A stretch of 64,000 nucleotides of DNA. Source: Hirundichthys speculiger (lineage: Eukaryota; Chordata; Actinopteri; Beloniformes; Exocoetidae). The notes beneath the pieces were generated by a model, which saw only the letters and a program-made list of their open reading frames with translations, was not told the origin of the DNA and did not search any database. How positions within the stretch are numbered: position 1 is the first letter of the stretch; the number at the start of each line of letters is the position of its first letter. Positions 21,966-33,614 of the stretch are shown in pieces. Position numbers and translations under genes: made by a program. Location: assembly GCA_018398805.1 (NCBI GenBank), contig JAGFBZ010000706.1, positions 1 to 64,000 of the forward strand, given 5' to 3'.

Positions 21966-24690
21966 TTAGTCATTATTATTATTATGTGAGCGGCTGCCTT
22001 CATTTGAAAATATCATGCTAAAGCTCCTCCTGTCATCTCCTGTCATAGTTTCAGCCAATATTATTTCAAGGGATGTTTGTTGTACACAGCTAAAACAGAT
22101 CTGACCCCAGTGTGAAGTGCAACAATGCTTTACAAGGTTTTCATGACATAAAATCTTGGCTTAACCTCAGACCAAACAACTGAACCTTCTAACTACAGAA
22201 AAAAATTATTTTGATTTTTTTTTTTTTTAATATTTTTTTCTTTTTTCAGGCAATAAAAAATTTCAACTTGAACATATACAGTTATATTCACTAAAATCAT
22301 CCAAGGTTTAAATCAAGGCAACTGGATTTCCTTTTCTTTGCTTCTTCACTTCCAACTGGCAGGTGGGTTTGACGGGTGAGTTTATAAGCTCCCCACCAGT
22401 CAGTTTGAAGAAGCCTTTTGAATTAAATAGAAAACATCTTCAAGGTCCAAGAAAGGGATATTCAGTTGCTTTCATTCAAAGCTTTGAGGATTATTATGAC
22501 CTCCGTGACTGAGAGTCACGGAGGTCATAATAAAAAAAAACAAACAAATTAAGTAATAAAGTAATTTGCTCTTTCACAAATCTTCGCCCATGCTCAGTTC
22601 CTTCTGCACATTCACTCAACATGACATATTACAAGTGTGCCAAGAAAATCATCAATTACTTTCCTGAAGCATCATCTTGAGCTAATCTATTACAGCCAGC
22701 TAACTCTTGTCAAGGCTGTATCTGTGGAGACGGTTGAACATAAACAGAACTTTGTGAGAGAGCTCTAAGGTTTTCCTATTAATGAAAATATGAATCAGAT
22801 GCAATGCCATTGATCTGTGGTTGTTAAGATTAGGGATTTATTCAAACAAAGACTAACAGCTTAACATTGCAGTTTCATACCTTAACCATCTCATTTGCCC
22901 TGGCATGAAGTGCCTCAAAACCTAAATATAATAATCTTGATGACAGGTGCTTGACATTTGACTGCTTTTACCTTCAGTCTCTAGTGATTCATGGTTGGTG
23001 TTTGACTTCACCGATGGCTGCTTACTGACTCATATAGTCAATTTGAACACATTAATTAAAAGTGTTCAAAGTGATTTGTGTTCTGAGTCTTTGTAATAAC
23101 TACAATTAATTAACATGGGTAATGTTCCACAGCACCAGCGCCACAATCTAGCACTGCAAATGTTCCTGGAGTAGCTTCTTTGGTTTGTGAATCTACAGAT
23201 TTATACAGTGTTGTATTTGCAGAAGACTACTATCTGATAAGCAACAACATTTACCATGAGTTAGCCCACACTTCGGAGAGTTTGGTCATGACTATTGAGC
23301 ACTATGTAAACACACTTATTACAAATTACGAATTACGGTTACAAATTTAAATGGCTGACTCCAGCAATTAAGTTATTAGTGGAAGGCTGCAATGAATTTG
23401 CATTACATGAAAACAAAAAGTTGCACTGTTATCATGAAGCTTGACTGCATCTACACCAAACAGCCCATAACTGCTGCTAGCTTAGATGCTGATGCTAGCT
23501 GCTTCTTAAATAATAAGCATTTTAAGAGGTGTACTATACACCAAAACTAAAGCAAAACATCTTAATGCAATGATATATACAATTATATTTACATCAATGC
23601 CAAAGGTAAAGGCATAAGTCAAGTTTAGGAATGCACTTTAATAAAGCATAACTGTGTTTGAAAGAACATCCTCATTGATGACATTTTAACAGAAATAGAA
23701 ATAACAAGATAATTTAACAATATAATGTGTATAAATCAAGAAATAGGCTATGAAAAATCAGGACATCCAAAAAGGATTTATCATTAATTTATAGTTTAGA
23801 GAAAAGAATGGTTTCCCAATCAGTATGTCGGTGCATTCTGTATGAAAATGATTAAAACAAATAAATAAATTTAAAAAAAGTAAAACCACACAGAAAGATT
23901 ACAGATATTGGAAAGAATGCATGATTCTCCCTCCATATATCAAAAAGCTTTTGCATGGTGAGAAGCAAATAAGGGCAGCAGAACCACAAAGGGCCTAGAG
24001 CCACTAAATAACTGAACTATAGTTATATTATTTGAGGCAAAAGTCTTGCCTTAAATACTTTTATTATTAATTACTATTAAGATGCCCAGTTTGGCCAAGA
24101 ATGAATGAATTTGGCCCAATGTGTCACACTAACTTTATTTATATCAGATGCTAACTTATGTAACCGTTAAGATGGAAAAGCTGGTAGAACTCTTTAATTC
24201 CAGAGAAATACCATACTCTGGCACCTTAAAAAATATTCTTCAACAGAGCTTCTCCTTCAGCCCCCATCCCACCCTTTACTCTAGTTTGCACTACCAAAAG
24301 TGTCGTCTCCATTGCTCACGCCTGAGATACCAGCATGCAGACAGGAAGGTGGGCTCTCACCGCTCCAAACAATTACCATTAGGTAGGGCATGACAGAGCT
24401 TTTCTTCACCAGTTGACAGACTAAAACAGCTGCTGACAAGCCCCCCTCTCCTGAGTTCTGCAACAGACTTCTGTGATGCTCTGATTATAACACTGCTATT
24501 CAAATAAGCTGCTCTCAGGAGATTCCTCAAGATGAGTGTCTGATAAAGAAACTCTTATTGGTATTTCTATAAATTCTGATTTAAACTAAATGAAGGTCAG
24601 GAAATGGTCTCAAACTTGCAGCATTGTACTTTGGATAAATGTTGCTGCTTGATTGTAGTGATTGTTGCTTGAAATATTAATATGATGCAT
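21966..24690. other. no gene recognised; one perfect fold-back
   Basis: AT-rich sequence without coding or transposon signature apart from the hairpin at 22491-22533 and a T-rich tract at 22212-22250. Tandem gctagc words occur at 23477-23501. Confidence 0.4.
22491..22533. repeat. perfect 20-bp inverted repeat with 3-base loop
   Basis: Arms ttattatgacctccgtgact (22491-22510) and its exact reverse complement (22514-22533) are separated by gag. A near-zero loop is typical of a snap-back duplication during replication. Confidence 0.92.
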
Positions 24691-25028
24691 ACTTCTGAAG
24701 CTGCGTTTCAGTTTTATGCTCCTAAAATCTGGAAGTCTTCCAGAAGATGTGAGACAGGCCTCAACTCTTGACGATGTTCAAATCCAGGCTGAAAACACTT
24801 CTGTTTATCTGTGAATGACAACTGAAAGGATTTTATCTGCACTCTTTATTTTTAATTCATTTTTAATTTAATTCATTCTTTTTTTAAAATTCATTTTTTA
24901 TTTAATTTATTAATGATTATTTCTATGCTCTTATGATCTATGGAATGACTGTGATTTTATGCATCTGTAAAGCACTTTGAATTGCCTTGTGTACGAATTG
25001 TGCTCTACAAATAAACTTGCCTTGCCTT
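24690..25028 (+). mobile_element. LINE 3' end fragment
   Basis: The start reads like the end of a LINE ORF (LPEDVRQASTLDDVQIQ-type translation near 24735-24790). It is followed by a T/A-rich 3' UTR and the terminal sequence gtaaagcactttgaattgcc ... aaataaacttgccttgcctt, a familiar fish LINE tail. It has no RT domain. Confidence 0.65.
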
Positions 25029-25034
25029 CTTGGT

Positions 25035-26270
25035 TGATGTATTGGAAGTTATTGATGTTATTATAGACTAAATAAAGATTAATCTTAGGACAAGAAAAAG
25101 TTTAACTTATCAAATCATGGAGCCAAATATGTACTCACATTTGAAAAGACATGTGCATAAACAGTGAAAATATATAATGTGATTTCCAGCAAGATAGAGC
25201 AACTAACTGGGTCGGTGAACAAATTACTTTAAAATTAACCTGAGCATTTACACTATTTGTAATTCAGTGTTCCTGTGTAAAATATTGCTTCAATGCTATT
25301 AGTCTGGTGTTGGCAGTAAATGAAACATATGTTCTTATGATGGATGGTGGCAAAATATAAAGCTGTATTTTGACAAAGTAGGGGATTGTGGGAGGGTTCC
25401 AAGTACTTCCATTCAGTGCCCCCCACCCTCCCCCGACCCTGAAGAAAAGGGAGGCCAAGCCCCATGCATACATTTCTGTTCACTTCATAATTTGGCAACC
25501 ATAATGTTTAAGGCATTTCATTGAAGTGAGTCATGGATAGTGTAGAGGCCTGTGCCAAATAGGTGTTGTGTTTGAGTGCTGCAGTGTTCACAATGAGGCG
25601 GACAGCATGAGGTGACATGTTTTGCTGGTATTGAGTATATGGAAGATACTCCTGTAATGAGTGCTTTGTGAGATAATGGTATGCACAAGCCCACCTCCTG
25701 CTGTATTTCCTCACCCAGCTCCAGTGGCAGAAACAGCAACAAGAACAATGCTGAAACATGTCATGAAGAAATACTTGGTTTGGCAGGGTGTCTAGGCAAT
25801 ATAATCAGATTTCTACATGGCACACAATTGAGGGGCTGATTGTACAGAATAAAACTTCAAGTATTGCTGACAGATCTGGGGCTCTTTGTTTCCACTTGTA
25901 TTTGTCATACGCGTTAAAGAAAGAATTCATGTTATGGTATTGTCCCCAAACAAACATTACCTAGTATTACAATACATAATAAAATATGAGATCCTCACAT
26001 TCAGTTTTGGCAACTGGAACGTCACTTTATTTCTATGGAAAATAGTGATAATCAAGTGTTATATCTCTAGATTTGTCATTCAAACAAACCTACTACATTA
26101 TATCAAATTATTTAATTATGTTAATACAAATCTACAACATTTCTTGGTCACTTTTGGTTTGTGCAGTTAGTATTAAAGGATATAAAAATCACATATAACT
26201 GATAGATATACAGTTTAAGAGTGAGGCCAATCCAAAAAGCCTTCAAACTACATTCTTTCTCATGGCCAAT
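25035..26270. other. no gene recognised
   Basis: The open frames here (25253-25498, 25508-25759, 25886-26170) carry no family motif. No repeat structure was seen. Confidence 0.4.
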
Positions 26271-26272
26271 AA

Positions 26273-26750
26273 GAGGCTGTTATAGTGTGGGTTGCGTAAG
26301 GTTTGTTTTCAGTGCTTTTCCCTCTGTTCCTGTGTGTGTCAATGTATAGTCTCCCCTGCCGTTAGTTGATCTTGTTCCTGTTTACTTCGAAGGTCTGTCT
26401 TGTCCTCGTGGTCTTCTGCTTTTCTTTCCTATGTGATTACCCTGAGTGTTCGCACCTGCCTCTTGTTTGTTCCTTTGTATATTTAAGTCTTGTCTTCCCA
26501 TGTTCTGTTGCCAGATTGTACTGTCTCCATCGTCTGCCACCACCCCGTAAGTTCTGTCTTCTTTCCCCCGTCCGATCCTGGCTTTGTTTCCTGTTCCTCC
26601 CGTGTTGTATCCCCTCGTTTGGATTAACTTGTTTTTGAGTTTTTTGAGTTTTTTTGTGACAGCTTAATAAAGGACACTTTCTTCTGCCATCTTTGGGTCC
26701 ACCATCCACTCTACCACCTCTACCTACAACCCACCCATTATCACAGAGGC
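26273..26750 (+). mobile_element. solo LTR, family copy 2, 5-bp TSD gaggc
   Basis: The LTR spans 26278-26745, beginning tgttatagtgtgggtt and ending acccattatcaca, with an exact gaggc duplication (26273-26277, 26746-26750). It contains gtctgtcttgtc, cacctgcctcttgtttgttc, a tatttaagtcttgtc promoter-like block and aataaag. A single LTR with target duplication is the product of recombination between the two LTRs of a former retrotransposon. Confidence 0.85.
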
Positions 26751-27830
26751 AAATCTACCTGTCAGCCATTTAGCCACACACTATTATTAAAACTAAGTTA
26801 GAAGTGAGATGAACATTCAATACCAGCTATCATGTATTTAAATGAAAGAGAACATTAGAACATGCACAGAAGAGCAAATGCTGTGCAGGGCAGGCATGTT
26901 ATGATAATGAATTGTTTAGGAAAGGACATTTTCTAGAAAGAAATTAGTCTTGAAGAAAAGGTATTGAATAACACACCTTTTCTGAAAACATTTTGTTGCT
27001 CTTTCAACCACAGAGGAGTAAAATCAGCATTTATTTATGTGTAGAGATGTCAACACCAGATGATGATCTAAAGAGCAACTCAATTTTCAAAGAGTTGGAT
27101 TCCAAATTAAATGAGATGTAGTGGTGTTTTTTTTTTTTTTTTTTTTTGTTAAAAAGTGCAAAGCAACATGAGACAGTTGCAACATGGTCATAGAAGGACA
27201 AGTTTGGTATCAACAATGACACCAAATGTTTCTTAAAACCTTTTTGGAGAGATGGTTTTAAAGCTAACATCATTCACTTATTTTGCAAAGGTTGACAAAA
27301 ATTTCTAAGGTCTTAATAACATATCTTGAACATGTTTTGGTGAAAAAAATCTTATAAACAAACCCATTTAAGAGTCATCCATTCCACTCCAAACCTTCCC
27401 CATTGTCTGTGGTGTGTCCCTACTTTGAAATTGGCCCCGAACAAAGTGACAAGATTATGTCAGGTTCATGATAGTTTTTGATCTTCTTGTCACTTCAGAA
27501 AAAAAAAAAAGAAAAAAATCTCAAGAAAAGCATCTCGTGCACTGTGCTCTGGTTTTGGAGCAGCTTTGCTCCAACCTCAGGTCCTACAGGCAGCAATGCA
27601 GGGTGGAGCACTGGTGAGCAGCAGCAAGTGCCACCTACTTGGCTGGATTCATACTATTCATATAATGAACTCAGCTGAAGGTTTCAAGATCGTGTGACAG
27701 TTTTACAGGAGTCTCCTCGTATAAAGACTTGTGTCTCTCTATGTCTTGCTCTATCTAGAAGTATACATGTGAAAAGTCTGAGTGCTATCAAATTAAAACT
27801 TGTTTTTTTGTAGTGATAGACTAACCCTTT
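26751..27830. other. no gene recognised
   Basis: Unassigned AT-rich DNA with a 23-T tract near 27125-27147. The open frames overlap homopolymers or lack features. Confidence 0.4.
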
Positions 27831-27834
27831 CTCA

Positions 27835-28070
27835 TACGTGATTCAAATCTCCACTGCCTCCACTTCGTCTCCAATGGTCAAAATGCTGTTTGACTTAATC
27901 TTGGTTGTCTTAAAATCCACAATCGTATCTTTTGTCTTGTTTACATTTCAGATGAAATGATTGTTCCCTCACCACGTCACAAAGTGGTCTACCACTTCCC
28001 TGTACTCAGTTTCTTGTCCAGCTCTGATACACCCCCACAACTGCAAAGTCCTTTGAGTATTTCTGCAGAT
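27835..28070 (-). pseudogene. decayed CR1/Rex1-type LINE RT fragment
   Basis: The minus-strand translation LQKYSKDFAVVGVYQSW, followed out of frame by a block resembling FHLKCKQDKRYDCGF, lines up with LQKFSDDSAVVGCIRGG and NHLRLNVNKTREMVIGF of the LINE at 46886-50230. This is the RT active-site region (SDD decayed to SKD). Several stops and shifts make it a fossil. Confidence 0.6.
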
Positions 28071-28074
28071 GACA

Positions 28075-28108
28075 GAACTCTGACTGGTACTGAGACCAGT
28101 CAGAGTTC
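28075..28108. repeat. perfect 14-bp inverted repeat
   Basis: Arms gaactctgactggt (28075-28088) and accagtcagagttc (28095-28108) are separated by actgag. It sits just outside the hAT element at 28130. Confidence 0.88.
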
Positions 28109-28399
28109 ATGGGTTGAATGTGATATGGGCAGTGTTGGGTAGTAACGCGTTATTAGCAACGGCGTTACGTAACGCTGTTACTTTTTCAGTAATGCGTTAC
28201 GTAACGCATTGTTTTTTTTAAATTCAGTTACTCCGTTCCCGTTACCAAACGCTGCGTTACTCCGTTCCTTTTGGTGAGGTTTTACAACGGCACACAGTTC
28301 CCGATCAATAAAGTTTAATTGAATTGAAAAACAAAGCACCTCTTGCGTCACACACGCAATCAAACACGCGCCATGAAGAGGACTGGACAGGTCAGGGTA

Positions 28400-28899
28400 C
28401 GGCATGATGGCGAGCGAAGGGAAAATAAATTTCTACTCGTGGAAATACTCACATTATTTTCAACTCGAGAGCAAAGCGAAAAACAACATTTTGCTAACAT
28501 GTAAACTGTGCCCTGGGTCAAAAATCCTTTTGACCCGACGAACAACAGCAACAGTAATCTGATGAAGCACCCAGAGAAGCGGCATGCTTCCACAAAGTTA
28601 GCACTAGCAGCATCCGAGACCGACAGCAGCGAGCAGCACACACCCACTCCACCCAAGCAGCAGCGGTTGGAATTCGAAAGACGGCCCCATAGCCAGGCAC
28701 AACTTGATAGAACAATAGCACGGTATGTTTGATTGTTTATTTGGATGTCTTTATCTATTATTCCAAGAGTCCAATGGTAAAATTTTACAAATAAAAACAC
28801 ATGTTTTTCCCCTCAGTTATGTAGTGGAAAACATGCTACCCATCTCCACAGTGGAGGATCCTGCTTTCAGGCAGATTGTCAGCATGGTGCCGTGCACAG

Positions 28900-28957
<58 letters not shown>

Positions 28958-30263
28958 TAATAATTGCAATCACACACGCAAGAAAAGATTGATTTTTAGA
29001 CACAATGAAACTGAAATATGGTGAACTGTGTTTGGACATGTTTTGGCTGCTTTTACCAACCTCCTCATTCATGCTACTCCTGTATAAACAAACAAACACT
29101 TAAAGAGACTCTGTTCTCTAAAGCAGGCACATGTCCCACTAATACGCCCAACATAGTTTTTGTTTTGTTCTGTGACTGTCTTTTTTTCCATTACCAGAAT
29201 GACGTTTACTGATCTGTTATGATTATTATCCTTAAGTCATTATTTCTTAAAGATGTCAGTTAGGTTTGGTCCAACAGCTCAGAATGAGAGTTTATTTTTA
29301 TAAGACATCATTTTCAGCCAAATTAAAAGAGTGTATGCTGTATAGTAATACTCCTGTGATCCACCTAATATGTTTAAATTATTGGTTTAACAGGTGGCAC
29401 ACGGCAGATGGGAAGGAAAACCTTCTCCAACTACCTGGAGAGAGAGTATGCAAAAATGGAAAATGAGCTCAAGAAAGCATATGAGGAGCTACACTACATA
29501 TCAACCACAGCAGACATTTGGTCCATCCAAAACAGGAGCTATTTAGGTGTTACAGCTCATTGGATAAACCCAACTACTTTGAAACATGAGAAAGCAACTT
29601 TGGCTTGTAATGGATTAAAGGTAGTCACACTTATGATGTTTACCCACAATGCTCCATTCATAGAAATATGAGTGATGTTTCTTATGATTAAGTACCTTTG
29701 ATTTTACTTAAAAGGGAATCTTTTACTAATGCTAATACCTTTGTCACTGTGTGTTTGCAGGCTATCAAAACCAGATTTGCCGCTGTCTTGGAAAACAAAG
29801 ATGCCATGGTAGCGGCTGCCTCGCTTCCCATGTTCAAACTGCGATGGTGTAAAGATCAGGTGAAGAAGGATATGGTGAAGGGATACCTGGTAGCAGACTG
29901 TCACAAGGTTACCCCTCAGCCTGGCCCTGTGCAGCAACCAGAGGTACCAACAACACTAACACCAGGCACCTCCAAAACACATGACTTTTTAACTTTGGGA
30001 AGGACGATGACACCTTCAATTCTGTCGAATCTGAGATAATATCCTACTTGAGAACAACCGAAACAGAGATGGATGTACTCCAACAATTTCCCACAATAAA
30101 GGAAGTCTCTCTGAAGAAAAATGCTGCTACTCCATCCAGCGCCCCTGTTGAGAGGCTGTTCAGTTTGGAAAGTCTGGTACTGTGTCCTAAGAGGAACAAG
30201 CTCAAAGACAAAAGGTTTGAGAAGCTGCTTCTCATGAGATATAACCACTGGTTTCAGCGATAA
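28400..30263 (+). pseudogene. hAT transposase pieces (BED finger, middle, dimerisation end)
   Basis: Three separate segments are readable. First, a BED zinc finger: LLTCKLCPGSK gives the Cys pair, and after a frameshift SNLMKHPEKRHAS gives the His pair (28495-28595). Second, EELHYISTTADIWSIQNRSY with LGVTAHWINPTTLKHEKATL (29480-29600), the start of the RNase H-like core. Third, AAATPSSAPVERLFS-type sequence, here NAATPSSAPVERLFSLESLV, then KRNKLKDKRFEKLLLMRYNH (30118-30250), the hAT dimerisation region. Roughly 300 residues between pieces two and three are absent, including most of the core. The copy cannot make transposase. Confidence 0.88.
28901..28954. repeat. (TAA)n microsatellite
   Basis: Eighteen uninterrupted taa units inside the hAT element, giving spurious poly-Asn and poly-Ile open frames. 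Confidence 0.95.
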
Positions 30264-31133
30264 CACTCCACACAAGCAATCATTCAGATCTCTGCAAGTA
30301 AGCACTCTTGTTATTTGAAATACGTGAGCTCATCCTTTGCAATTTTTGAATAATAATCTATCAGCTCACTCTGTTAGTTGGCATAAAATGCTGGCATGAA
30401 ACTTTATAACTGACATTCTCTCTCTCACCTATTTCATGGATATGTTAACCATTGTTCAGGTTTGATTTTGAGCAGCAGGTGGTATTATGCATCATTTTCA
30501 TATTTCATTGTCTTAAACAGAAGTTCTTAGATGCTGAGTGAAAGCACATTAATTTGTCCAACTTGATTCTGAATAATAATTCAGATTGTTTATTTAATCA
30601 TAATATTGTTTTCAGTTATTTATATCAGAATATTGTTTTCATAATGTCTGTATTTGCTTTTAAGCCACTTTAATTTTTGGCACTTTGTTTTAACACCAAA
30701 TAAGAAAAATAGCCTTGCCGTGTATAGCCTATGGAAGACTTTACAGTCTGACTGAAATAAATAGGCATTGAAAAAATACTTTGGTGTTTGTGTCAAAGTT
30801 TGTGTTGGTGCAAAACAGATCATATTGCTTGGATGATTAGATTCTGTGTTGTGGATGCAAATGAATTGAAAAGGTTGTTTTAATCAACAGTTTGTATTAT
30901 TCAGCATCAGTACAGAACTGAAATGACGGTGAGAGGAGAACTCAATCAATCAACCTTTATTTAATGGGAGCATTGGAAGAACGTTTTACAGTAACTAAAA
31001 AGTTACTTTCTCAGTAACGCATTACTTTTTGGTTTAAGTAACTGAGTTACTAACTGAGTTACTTTTTTACAAAGTAACTAGTAACTGTAACAAGTTACTA
31101 TTTTTCAGTAACTAGCACAACACTGGATATGGG

Positions 31134-32059
31134 TGTTGATTTCATTAATGTTATCATTTTTCTGTGTTTTGGGTTTCATTCTCGTGTGCCAGGAACCTCA
31201 TCAGCCACAGTCTGCTTGAGATGTAAGTGGTTCTTCCATGAGTCGTGGCCAGCCTTCTAAGGGTCTGGATTACCATAACAAGGGTGGTACTGGGCGATGG
31301 TGGTGTCGGTTTGTGGATTGGGGGGTGATGAATAGCTGTTATGTTTGCTCAGCCTTGCCTCAATTTGCCGATAGCTCAGTTCCTCTTACTCCTATGTCGC
31401 TAACTGGAGCGGAGACGTTGGGGGTGTTAATGGCGTTCTCTGTGGGGATGAAGACGGCGACTTGAGATGCTGAGAGTCATCTAAGAGTTATGAACATCTG
31501 AAGTATGTTGAGTAAATGTAATGTGTCCATCCCTGATTATTCTGGTTCTATAATACGGTATTCAAGCGTCGCTGGTCAGTTCCAGGATCAGAAGGTCTTT
31601 GCACCTTTGTTTGCCACAAATCCAATGCTTCATGAAGCTCCTGTTTGTTTCTCTCAGACGTGTTCGTCTCGTGGACGGTTCCTGGGGAATAGTGTTTGTG
31701 GTCTCACTAGAAATACCATGTACGGAGTTTGACACCAAGACGATAGTGAGGGTTGTCTTCATCGAGAGGGGATTCCTTACTTGTCATTTTTAAATATCTC
31801 TGAGCTCCTCATTCCAGTTAATAATTTGGCTGTTACAGATAACCCTCAGGTTCTGTTCCCTAGTTCCGATGGCTTTGGATGTCAGAAATGTGAAAAGGAA
31901 GAAATGATTTCATTTTGGCTGTCATCCGGCAATTTTCGATAATTGTTGTGCTTGGTGGAGGTCTGCGCTCTCTGAGTGCTTTTCTAGTTCTAACATGTAC
32001 TTCTTACAGGTTTTTATGTCATTTCATGTATTATTTATAGTTTATAAAAAAAATTATGT
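31134..32059. other. unassigned stretch between transposons
   Basis: It is more GC-balanced than its surroundings and holds two ~75-codon open frames (31238-31465, 31505-31732) without recognisable domains. It may be the 5' part of the LINE that follows or an unrelated repeat. Confidence 0.35.
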
Positions 32060-33003
32060 TTGAATTTTGGGGGGCTTAGAATGGACAGGGATGCATACTC
32101 TCTCCTTTCCTTACCTGTTATGCATTGACTGGACCATGAAACAAATTACACACAACAGAAAGACAGGCATCCAGTGGACTCTCACCGAGCAACTAGAAGA
32201 CCTGGACTTTGCCGATGACATTGCTCTCCTCTCACACAATCATAATCAGATGCAGGAGAAAACCCAACTCCTTGAAAAACAGCAGCAGGACTGGGCCTGA
32301 AAATAAATGCAAGAAAAACCAAAACAATGAGAGTGAACAACAAAAACACAAGTCCCATAAACATCGGGGACAGCCCACTAGAAGAGGTAGACAGCTTCAC
32401 ATACCTGGGGAGTGTAATTACTGTGGATGGTGGAACAGAAGAGGATGTCAAATCAAGAATAGGGAAAGCACGAACAGCATTCAACATTTTAAACAAGGTC
32501 TGGAAAACCAGAAACATCTCGCTCAACACCAAGCTCAGAATCTTTAACTCCAACGTCAAAACAGTGCTGCTATATGGATCAGAAACTTGGGGGGCCACCA
32601 AACACATCACAAATAAGCTGCAGACCTTCATCAACCACTGCCTTAGACGCATCCTTGGGATCTTCTGGCCCGAACGCATCAGTAACATCAGCCTGTGGGA
32701 CCGCACCAAACAAGAAACAATAGAGCAACAGCTCGTGAGGAGAAAGTGGAGCTGGATCGGACATACCCTGAGGAAAAACAACACAGCTATAACCAAACAG
32801 GCCTTAACATGGAACCCACAAGGCAAAAGAAGCAGAGGGAGACCCAAGAACAACTGGAGAAGGAGCACAGAGCTGGATGTAAAGAAACAGGGACTGTCGT
32901 GGAAACAAATAGAGAAAATGGCCCAGGACAGACGAGGGTGGAAACTCTTCATCAATGGCCTATGTCCCGAAAGGGATGCAAAGGCCTAAGTAAGTAAGTA
33001 AGA
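32060..33003 (+). pseudogene. LINE reverse transcriptase C-terminal half with TAAG tail
   Basis: The RT active-site block reads EDLDFADDIALLSHNHNQMQ (32195-32260). After a frameshift the C-terminal ORF (32327-32989) gives EVDSFTYLGSVITVDGG, KTVLLYGSETWGATK, WSWIGHTLRKNN and GKRSRGRPKNNWRRS. This is a non-LTR element end with the YLGS and LYGSETW motifs, but I cannot fix the clade (RTE/I-like). It ends in tandem taag units (32988-33002), a tail typical of LINE 3' ends. The N-terminal half is missing (5' truncation). Confidence 0.8.
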
Positions 33004-33224
33004 ATGGATTAGGGCATTTACATGGAAAACACGTTTCTACTTTCGAAGGTTTCAGGTTATGAAACTGCTTCCAGAACCAATTAATTTCCTAAGTAGAGGT
33101 ACCATTGTATTTCAATCACTTTGTTTCCTTCTGCAGAGATTCCACTTTTGATTTCTGTCTCATAGAAATGTCTTAGCTGCAAGTATCGAAACAGGTCACA
33201 ATTATCTAAAACCAAATTCATTAT

Positions 33225-33610
33225 GTGAAAAGTTTTAAAAGTTTTCCCATCCAAGATTGTACACATGCCTGTAATAATAAATTTATGATTCATGATGATT
33301 TATGGTGTCAAATGCCTTCTTCAGATCCAGAAATATTTCAGTTGTATAGATTTTGGTCTAATGAGTATGTTATTTCTTCTATTGAGTTCATGCAAGTGAC
33401 GATGCTCAGTTTGATCTAAACCCATATTGTCTTTTACTGATTATTTTGTATTTGTCTAAAATTTTGGAAAAACTCGGGGAGTAATGAGATCGCTTTGTAG
33501 TTTGTTAAATCGTGGTTGTTGCCAGACTTGTATAATAGAATGACTTTAGCTATTTTCATTTGACTGGGAAATGTACCAGACAAACAAAACAATTACAATC
33601 AACTGGCATT
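33225..33610 (-). pseudogene. jockey/CR1-type LINE RT fossil
   Basis: The minus strand reads, with several stops, FPSQMKIAKVILLYKSGNNH, then NYKAISLLPEFSKILDK, RQYGFRSN and LDLKKAFDTINHH. These are RT motifs 0-3 of CR1/jockey-type LINEs in the right order. The strand is opposite to the LINE at 32060. Confidence 0.7.
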
Positions 33611-33614
33611 TTGA

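Larger units (their letters stand above)
28122..31133 (+). mobile_element. hAT transposon, 2996 bp, internally deleted, 8-bp TSD
   Basis: The element runs 28130-31125. It begins cagtgttgggtagtaacgcg and ends caacactg, flanked by exact gatatggg (28122-28129, 31126-31133). Both subterminal regions are packed with gttac/gtaac words, likely transposase binding sites. Inside are pieces of a BED-finger hAT transposase and a (TAA)18 microsatellite. The central catalytic part of the transposase is missing. Confidence 0.92.

Noticed and set aside
32182..32955. 257-codon minus-strand ORF
   Set aside because: It is the antisense of the LINE RT C-terminal half; the plus strand shows the real RT motifs.
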